A stretch of 36,348 nucleotides of DNA from Schleiferiaceae bacterium (GTDB taxonomy: Bacteria > Bacteroidota > Bacteroidia > Flavobacteriales > Schleiferiaceae), in the NCBI GenBank assembly GCA_022565875.1, contig JAIULY010000009.1, forward strand, positions 1-36,348. The letters are read 5' to 3'. The notes below the pieces were generated by a model. It did no database searches. It had not been told where the DNA came from and was given only the letters and a program-made list of their open reading frames with translations. This document shows positions 31,145 to 36,348 of this stretch, piece by piece (the stretch's first letter is position 1; each line of letters starts with the position of its first letter). The position numbers were made by a program, and so were the translations under genes.

Positions 31145-33655
31145 ATGAAGTACACAAAACTCCTATTTACCCTCTCTACAACTTTAATGTTGGGACTTAC
31201 TGTTGTTGCCCAGAAAGACACTACCACAACAGAAGACGATAAACCGAAAAAGGCAAAAGAAATAACGCGTGCATACGATTATTTTGAGGCCAAGGAATTC
31301 TACTTTGCGGCAGAAGCTTTTAAGAAGGCGTCCTCGAAGGCGAAAAACCGTTCCGAAAGGGCGGAAATCACCTTTAATCTTGCCGAGTGTTACCGTCACA
31401 TGGGCGACTTAAAAGCTGCTGAATCGCAGTACAAAAGAGCCTTTAAAATGGACAACAAGCCCAAGGCGTTGCTCATGCAGGCTGAAATGCTTAAGGCTCA
31501 AGGCGAATATGAAGATGCGATTGTCGAGTTTCAAAATTATAAGAAACTCATACCCGATGACCCTCGTGCTGACGCTGGAATAGAGTCTTCAAAAAAATCT
31601 ATCGAGTGGATTCAGAATCCGACGCGCTACCAACTGACCAATATGAAAGATTGGAACAGCCGCGAATCTGATTTTGCACCCGCTTACGGCGGTCGCCCCA
31701 ACACCTTTACAGAAGTGTACTTCACCTCTACCAGAGAAGGCTCTGCCGGAAAAAAAGAAGACGGATGGACAGGACAAAGTTTCTCCGATATCTATGTGAC
31801 AGAAGCCGAGCGGATGAAGAAAAAGAAGCGCTCGAGAAGAGGGGCTACCCCAGGTATCGAAGCGGAGCAAATGAATTGGTCTACACCTGTACCAGCAAGT
31901 GAAGTAATCAACACCACTGCCCACGAAGGTGCTTTGTGCTTTGATAGACGGAAAAAAACCATGTACTTCACGCGGTGTATCAAAGAAAAAAATCAGAAAA
32001 TTGGTTGTCAAATCTATGTGGCGGACAAACGTGGAAACGATTGGGCTGATCCTGAAATGGTGGTGCTCGCTCCCGATACGATGTCTTCTGTAGGACACCC
32101 ATCGCTATCACCGGATGATAAATTTTTATACTTTTCATCAGATATGGAAGGTACAAAAGGTGGTAAAGACCTTTGGGTAACCACTTACAACAGACGTGAG
32201 AAAAAATGGGAAAAGGCCACCAACCTAGGCTCGAAAATCAATACGAAAGGCAATGAGATGTATCCGTTTATCCACGACGATGGGTATTTGTACTTCTCAT
32301 CAGACGGCCTGCCCGGTATGGGTGGTTTGGATGTATTCCGCGTAGCTATAGATGAAGAAACCGGTTTGCCAAAAGGTGACCCCGAAAACCTTCAACACCC
32401 AATCAATACTAGTTTTGATGATTTTAGTATCATCTTTGAAGATGGCGACAGTGAAAGAGGTTATATGGCCTCTAATCGTCCTGGCGGAAGAGGTGGTGAT
32501 GATTTATATGCCGTTTATTTGGTGCCTTTGAAGTTTCAAATCGATGGTACCATCGTAAGTGCTAAAGATGGTAAGCCCGTTTCTTTCGCATCGGTTCGCC
32601 TCGATGGTACTGACGGTACTTCTGTTGTGGTTTCTACGGATAAAGATGGTTACTTTGTGTTTGATAAAGAAAACCTTTCTGGTGATGCGAACTACAAATT
32701 GAACTTTGAAAAACAAAAATTCTTGAACAACACGGCGGATGTTACTACAGTTGGCGTAGCGTTTAGTGCGTTTGAATATGTTCCTTCTGAGAATATCTAC
32801 CTCAATAACATCAATCTTCGCATGAAGTTGGAGCCGATTGAGGAGCCGATTGTATTGCCGAACGTGTTCTTTGACTTGGCAAGTGCCGAATTGAGAGACG
32901 AAAGTAAGCAGGCTTTAGATTCAGTTTATGCGATTCTTACAAACAACCCCACTATCGTTATCGAATTGCGCTCGCATACGGATTACCGCGATACGGATGC
33001 TAGAAATGATAAACTCTCTCAAGACAGAGCGCAATCTGGCGTAAATTATCTAATCGAAAAAGGCATTCCTAAAGACCGGTTGATAGCCGTGGGTAGAGGA
33101 GAGCGTGAGCCCTTTAAAATCCCAGAGAACTACGAAGGATTAGGTAAGGAATTGTTCAAAGCGGGTACAGTCTTGACAGAAAGCTTTATCAAATCACAAT
33201 CTGCCGATAAACAAGAAATTGCCAACCAAATCAACCGTCGTACTGACTTTAAAGTATTGCGCGATGATTATGTACCAGAGGGTGGTTTCCCCGCTGACGA
33301 CGCCAATGAAGACGGAACACCTGTAGCGAAGAAAGGTGGAAAGGGTGAGGTATACGTGGTGGAACGCGGCGATAACTTGGGTAAAATTGCCAAGAAATTC
33401 GATATCAACTTGAAAGATTTGAAAGAATTGAACGGTGGCTTGGTAGGCGTGCGCGTGGTACCTGGTATGACACTTAAAGTAACTGCCGAGGGTGATTACA
33501 AAGAGTTTGATGCCAACCACTATCAAGTGCAACGCGGTGATAACCTCGGTAAAATTGCCAAAGAAGTGGGCTTGAAGAAAAGCGAGCTCAGCGATTTGAA
33601 CGAAGGAATTACAGACCGAGATGTGCAACCGGGTATGTATTTACGCATCAAATAA
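31145..33655 (+). CDS. PorE-like envelope protein: TPR, beta-propeller, OmpA, two LysM
   Basis: The 836-residue protein has a signal peptide (MKYTKLLFTLSTTLMLGLTVVAQ), TPR-like repeats (about 40-150), a PD40/WD40-like propeller (about 180-455, with SLSPDDKFLYFSSDMEGTKG and DGYLYFSSDGLPGMGGLDVF), a carboxypeptidase-regulatory-like beta domain (about 465-545), an OmpA peptidoglycan-binding domain (about 573-705, FDLASAELRDESKQALD to NRRTDFKVL), and two LysM domains (about 735-780 and 791-836, both with RGDNLGKIAK). TPR-propeller-CRD-OmpA is the layout of T9SS component PorE; the LysM pair is extra. It should link the outer membrane or T9SS complex to peptidoglycan. A T9SS role is inferred from layout and from T9SS cargo in this window. 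It has its own terminator. Confidence 0.88.
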   Translation: MKYTKLLFTLSTTLMLGLTVVAQKDTTTTEDDKPKKAKEITRAYDYFEAKEFYFAAEAFKKASSKAKNRSERAEITFNLAECYRHMGDLKAAESQYKRAFKMDNKPKALLMQAEMLKAQGEYEDAIVEFQNYKKLIPDDPRADAGIESSKKSIEWIQNPTRYQLTNMKDWNSRESDFAPAYGGRPNTFTEVYFTSTREGSAGKKEDGWTGQSFSDIYVTEAERMKKKKRSRRGATPGIEAEQMNWSTPVPASEVINTTAHEGALCFDRRKKTMYFTRCIKEKNQKIGCQIYVADKRGNDWADPEMVVLAPDTMSSVGHPSLSPDDKFLYFSSDMEGTKGGKDLWVTTYNRREKKWEKATNLGSKINTKGNEMYPFIHDDGYLYFSSDGLPGMGGLDVFRVAIDEETGLPKGDPENLQHPINTSFDDFSIIFEDGDSERGYMASNRPGGRGGDDLYAVYLVPLKFQIDGTIVSAKDGKPVSFASVRLDGTDGTSVVVSTDKDGYFVFDKENLSGDANYKLNFEKQKFLNNTADVTTVGVAFSAFEYVPSENIYLNNINLRMKLEPIEEPIVLPNVFFDLASAELRDESKQALDSVYAILTNNPTIVIELRSHTDYRDTDARNDKLSQDRAQSGVNYLIEKGIPKDRLIAVGRGEREPFKIPENYEGLGKELFKAGTVLTESFIKSQSADKQEIANQINRRTDFKVLRDDYVPEGGFPADDANEDGTPVAKKGGKGEVYVVERGDNLGKIAKKFDINLKDLKELNGGLVGVRVVPGMTLKVTAEGDYKEFDANHYQVQRGDNLGKIAKEVGLKKSELSDLNEGITDRDVQPGMYLRIK

Positions 33656-33671
33656 GTTTCTGAAAACTCAT

Positions 33672-33704
33672 AAAAAAGCGTCCTGTATTCACAGGGCGCT
33701 TTTT
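33672..33704 (+). terminator. Terminator of the OmpA-LysM gene
   Basis: A 14-bp stem (AAAAAGCG-T-CCTGT with ACAGGGCGCTTTTT, one G-U pair, loop ATTC) ends in a T run. The purM -7 element starts 1-2 nt after it, so the terminator and promoter are fused end to end. Confidence 0.88.
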
Positions 33705-33705
33705 G

Positions 33706-33713
33706 TATTTTTG
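33706..33713 (+). promoter_or_regulatory. -7 element of the purM operon (TATTTTTG)
   Basis: TATTTTTG followed by C fits TAnnTTTGC. It ends 5 nt before the purM ATG, so the transcript would be leaderless or nearly so. The -33 position falls within the preceding terminator stem and has no TTG. Confidence 0.55.
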
Positions 33714-33718
33714 CGCCT

Positions 33719-34897
33719 ATGGAAAAAACAGGTAGATACGCCGGACGTGGCGTTTCCTCTTCTAAAGAAGATGTTCATAATGCAATCAAGAATGTGGATA
33801 AAGGATTGTTCCCCAAAGCATTCTGCAAAGTTATCCCAGATTACCTCACCAACGATGAGGACTATTGTTTAATCATGCATGCCGACGGTGCAGGCACGAA
33901 AAGTTCGCTCGCTTACGTCTATTGGAAAGAAACTGGCGACCTGTCTGTTTGGAAGGGCATTGCGCAAGACGCTTTGGTCATGAATATTGATGACTTACTT
34001 TGCGTAGGCGCTACAGGCCCTATTTTGCTGTCTTCAACAATTGGCAGGAACAAAAACCTGATCCCGGGAGAAGTCATTGCCAGTATCATTGCTGGCAACG
34101 AAGCTTTGATTGCTGATTTTCTTGAGCAAGGTGTAGAAATCATTAGCACAGGTGGCGAAACCGCCGATGTTGGCGATTTGGTTCGTACCATTATTGTGGA
34201 TTCTACTGTCATTGCTCGCATGCGCAGAGCAGATGTGATTTCTAATAATACCATAAAACCTGGGGATGTTATTGTGGGATTGGCTAGCTTTGGACAAGCA
34301 CATTATGAAACAGAATATAACGGTGGTATGGGCAGCAATGGCCTGACAAGCGCACGTCACGATGTCTTTTCAAAGCTCATCGCTGAAAAATACCCCGAAA
34401 GTTTTGACCCTAATATGCCGAAGGATTTGGCCTATTCGGGCTCAGTTAGCCTGACAGAAGAAGTGCCAGGTACCCAGCGTACAGCGGGGCAATTGGTGCT
34501 TTCACCAACCCGCTCCTATGCGCCCATCATAAAAGAAGTGTTGGCCAACCATCGCGCGCAAGTAACCGGAATGGTGCATTGCTCAGGAGGTGGACAAACC
34601 AAAGTCTTGCATTTTGTGGATCAGGTACACATCATTAAAGATAACCTGTTTGCTACGCCACCTCTTTTTCAACTCATTCAAAAAGAAAGTAAAACAGATT
34701 GGCGCGAGATGTATGAGGTATTCAATATGGGACACCGTATGGAAATCTATTGCGAACCTGAGGCTGCTGCCGATATTATCGCCATTGCCCAACGGTTTGG
34801 GGTGGATGCACAAGTAGTAGGCCGCGTTGCACCTGCTGAAAAAGCACAGCTGACCATCACATCAGAACACGGTGAGTTTTCTTACCCCAATGCCTAA
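33719..34897 (+). CDS. purM: AIR synthase, PurM (Bacteroidetes form)
   Basis: PurM cyclises formylglycinamidine ribonucleotide to aminoimidazole ribonucleotide with ATP, step five of purine synthesis. The 392-residue protein resembles the longer Bacteroidetes variety of the enzyme (about 390 residues against about 345 in E. coli). Markers are RYAGRGVSSSKEDVHNAIK, MHADGAGTKSSLAYVYWKET, DLLCVGATGPILLSSTIGRN, STGGETADVGDLVRT, NGGMGSNGLTSARHDVF and MVHCSGGGQTKVLHF. Start ATG 33719 fits the family N-terminus; a frame shift of the same region on 33621 is a shadow. The gene heads a purM-prfA-pyrF operon (12 and 3 nt gaps). Confidence 0.96.
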   Translation: MEKTGRYAGRGVSSSKEDVHNAIKNVDKGLFPKAFCKVIPDYLTNDEDYCLIMHADGAGTKSSLAYVYWKETGDLSVWKGIAQDALVMNIDDLLCVGATGPILLSSTIGRNKNLIPGEVIASIIAGNEALIADFLEQGVEIISTGGETADVGDLVRTIIVDSTVIARMRRADVISNNTIKPGDVIVGLASFGQAHYETEYNGGMGSNGLTSARHDVFSKLIAEKYPESFDPNMPKDLAYSGSVSLTEEVPGTQRTAGQLVLSPTRSYAPIIKEVLANHRAQVTGMVHCSGGGQTKVLHFVDQVHIIKDNLFATPPLFQLIQKESKTDWREMYEVFNMGHRMEIYCEPEAAADIIAIAQRFGVDAQVVGRVAPAEKAQLTITSEHGEFSYPNA

Positions 34898-34909
34898 TCA
34901 TTACAAAAT

Positions 34910-35983
34910 ATGTTAGATAAATTAAACGCCCTCAAACAGCGATACGATGAGGTTTGTGACCTCATTATGCAACCGGAGGTCATTGCCGACAGTGGTCGCT
35001 ATATCAAACTCAATCGGGAGTACAAGAACTTGAGCGACTTTGTGAAGGCTAGAGAGACTTTTATAACGTTGACGAACAATATCGCAGAAGCCAAGGACAT
35101 TCTCAAAAACAGCAAAGACGCTGAAATGAAAGAGATGGCTAAAATGGAATTGGAAGAAGCGGAGCCCGCTCTTGCCGCATTAGAAGAAGAAATTCGAATC
35201 ATGCTGATTCCCAAAGATCCTGAGGATGATAAAAATGCCATTGTTGAAATTCGTGCCGGAACGGGTGGGGATGAGGCGAGTATTTTTGCAGGGGACTTAT
35301 TTCGAATGTACACCCGTTTTTGTGAACGCAACGGTTGGAAAGTGGAATTACTCGACGAAAGTGAAGGTACGAGTGGCGGATACAAAGAAGTTGTTTTTAA
35401 GGTAAATCAAGACGGAGCTTACGGGATTTTGAAGTTCGAATCGGGAGTGCACCGCGTACAGCGCGTGCCCGCTACGGAAACTCAAGGACGTGTGCACACC
35501 TCTGCGGCATCTGTTGCAGTGCTACCAGAAGCTGAGGAAGTTGATGTATACCTAAACCCCGCAGACGTAGACTTACAAACCGCACGCTCAAGTGGGGCAG
35601 GGGGGCAAAACGTTAATAAGGTCGAAACCAAAGTCCAATTGACACACCGTCCTACCGGAATTGTAGTGGTGTGTCAGGTAGAACGAAGTCAGCACGCCAA
35701 CCGCGAACGGGCTATGGACATCCTGCGAACCAAGCTGTTTGAACGCGAATACAACGCCAAAATGGAGGCCATTGCTTCCAAGCGGAAAACCATGGTGTCT
35801 ACCGGTGACCGCTCGGCGAAGATCCGCACGTATAACTATCCACAAGGACGGGTCACCGATCACCGCATTGGACTGACGGCCTACAACCTTCCTGATGTAA
35901 TGAATGGTGATATTCAAAAATTCCTCGACGAATTGCAAATGGCAGAAAATGCCGAGCGCATGAAAGAGGGAACAGATGTATAA
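34910..35983 (+). CDS. prfA: Peptide chain release factor 1
   Basis: RF1 recognises UAA and UAG stop codons and triggers release of the finished protein. The 357-residue protein has the N-terminal helical domain ([20 protein letters not shown]), the [16 protein letters not shown] core, the codon-reading PAT tripeptide (187-189, in [12 protein letters not shown]), and the catalytic GGQ (231-233, in [15 protein letters not shown]). The PAT sequence marks RF1 rather than RF2 (SPF). Length is typical. It follows purM by 12 nt and precedes pyrF by 3 nt, so co-transcription is near certain. Confidence 0.98.
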   Translation: MLDKLNALKQRYDEVCDLIMQPEVIADSGRYIKLNREYKNLSDFVKARETFITLTNNIAEAKDILKNSKDAEMKEMAKMELEEAEPALAALEEEIRIMLIPKDPEDDKNAIVEIRAGTGGDEASIFAGDLFRMYTRFCERNGWKVELLDESEGTSGGYKEVVFKVNQDGAYGILKFESGVHRVQRVPATETQGRVHTSAASVAVLPEAEEVDVYLNPADVDLQTARSSGAGGQNVNKVETKVQLTHRPTGIVVVCQVERSQHANRERAMDILRTKLFEREYNAKMEAIASKRKTMVSTGDRSAKIRTYNYPQGRVTDHRIGLTAYNLPDVMNGDIQKFLDELQMAENAERMKEGTDV

Positions 35984-35986
35984 GGC

Positions 35987-36348
35987 ATGACAAAAGCACA
36001 ACTAATAGCCCAAATACGAGAAAAGAAATCTTTCCTCTGCGTGGGCTTAGACCCGGATTTGGCGAAGCTTCCTCCGCATTTGCTAACGTTGGAAGATCCT
36101 ATTTTTGAGTTTAATAAGCAAATCATTGACGCCACACATACTTTTGCTGTGGCGTACAAGCCCAACTTTGCGTTTTACGAAGCATTGGGGCTGTCCGGAA
36201 TGCAAAGTTTGGCAAAAACACAGGAGTATCTCAAACAAAACTACCCCCAATTGTTTACCATAGCAGACGCCAAGCGGGGTGATATCGGCAACACCTCAAC
36301 AGCGTATGCCAAAGGCATTTTGGGGTTGATGAATTTTGACAGCATTAC
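35987..36348 (+). CDS. pyrF: Orotidine 5'-phosphate decarboxylase, 5' part
   Basis: The enzyme decarboxylates OMP to UMP, the last step of de novo pyrimidine synthesis. About 120 residues are present before the window ends. They include the N-terminal LCVGLDPDLAKLPPHLL segment, AVAYKPNFAFYEALG, and the catalytic DAKRGDIGNTSTAYAKGILG stretch, which is the Lys-Asp motif of the group 2 (type 2) OMP decarboxylases found in Bacteroidetes. Start ATG 35987 lies 3 nt after the prfA stop. The C-terminal two-fifths or more are beyond the window. Confidence 0.95.
   Translation, partial: MTKAQLIAQIREKKSFLCVGLDPDLAKLPPHLLTLEDPIFEFNKQIIDATHTFAVAYKPNFAFYEALGLSGMQSLAKTQEYLKQNYPQLFTIADAKRGDIGNTSTAYAKGILGLMNFDSI

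Overview
The window is a gene-dense stretch of what looks like a Bacteroidetes (Flavobacteriia-like) chromosome. The evidence is: two large secreted proteins ending in a type IX secretion (T9SS) type A sorting domain; a type III glutamine synthetase (GlnN); a fused SecDF; the Bacteroidetes form of PurM; a BshB1-type bacillithiol deacetylase; a small-membrane-protein/DUF6427 pair next to purD; few Shine-Dalgarno sequences; and many promoters of the form TTTG-N18/19-TAnnTTTG, the Bacteroidetes primary sigma signature. No IS element, prophage, CRISPR array, tRNA or rRNA was seen, and gene content is mostly core housekeeping.

Layout. 1-2.8 kb: a secreted coiled-coil protein and a TPR protein, both of unknown role. 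2.9-6.5 kb: purD, a 55-residue membrane protein on the minus strand missed by ordinary ORF calling, a DUF6427-like membrane protein and a family 9 glycosyltransferase whose 3' end overlaps a convergent acyl-CoA thioesterase. 7.0-7.5 kb: a protein-free gap with a promoter-like element, three hairpins and an orphan terminator, probably a small RNA of about 180 nt. 7.5-9.4 kb: an unusual fusion of a degenerate diacylglycerol-kinase-like domain to a DUF389 membrane domain. 9.7-11.6 kb: DUF1015 and YggS (PLP homeostasis) as an overlapping pair.

11.7-17.8 kb, all on the minus strand: a redox and stress neighbourhood with an azurin-like lipoprotein, a di-heme cytochrome c peroxidase lipoprotein, BshB1, a glutathione-peroxidase-fold lipoprotein, then PabB (folate) and dihydrolipoyl dehydrogenase. 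18.0-23.9 kb: a tight three-gene minus-strand operon in which two colinear paralogues of about 920 residues (FG-GAP/VCBS-like repeats plus T9SS tail) flank a DCC-family thiol/disulfide protein.

24.0-28.5 kb, plus strand: secDF, then tatA and a K+-independent-type Na+/Ca2+ antiporter. 28.8-33.7 kb: glnN and an 836-residue envelope protein combining TPR, beta-propeller, regulatory-like, OmpA and two LysM domains (PorE-like with extra peptidoglycan-binding modules). 33.7 kb to the end: a compact purM-prfA-pyrF operon, the last gene cut by the window edge. Several genes have in-frame upstream extensions that the promoter positions argue against; the shorter starts are used here.
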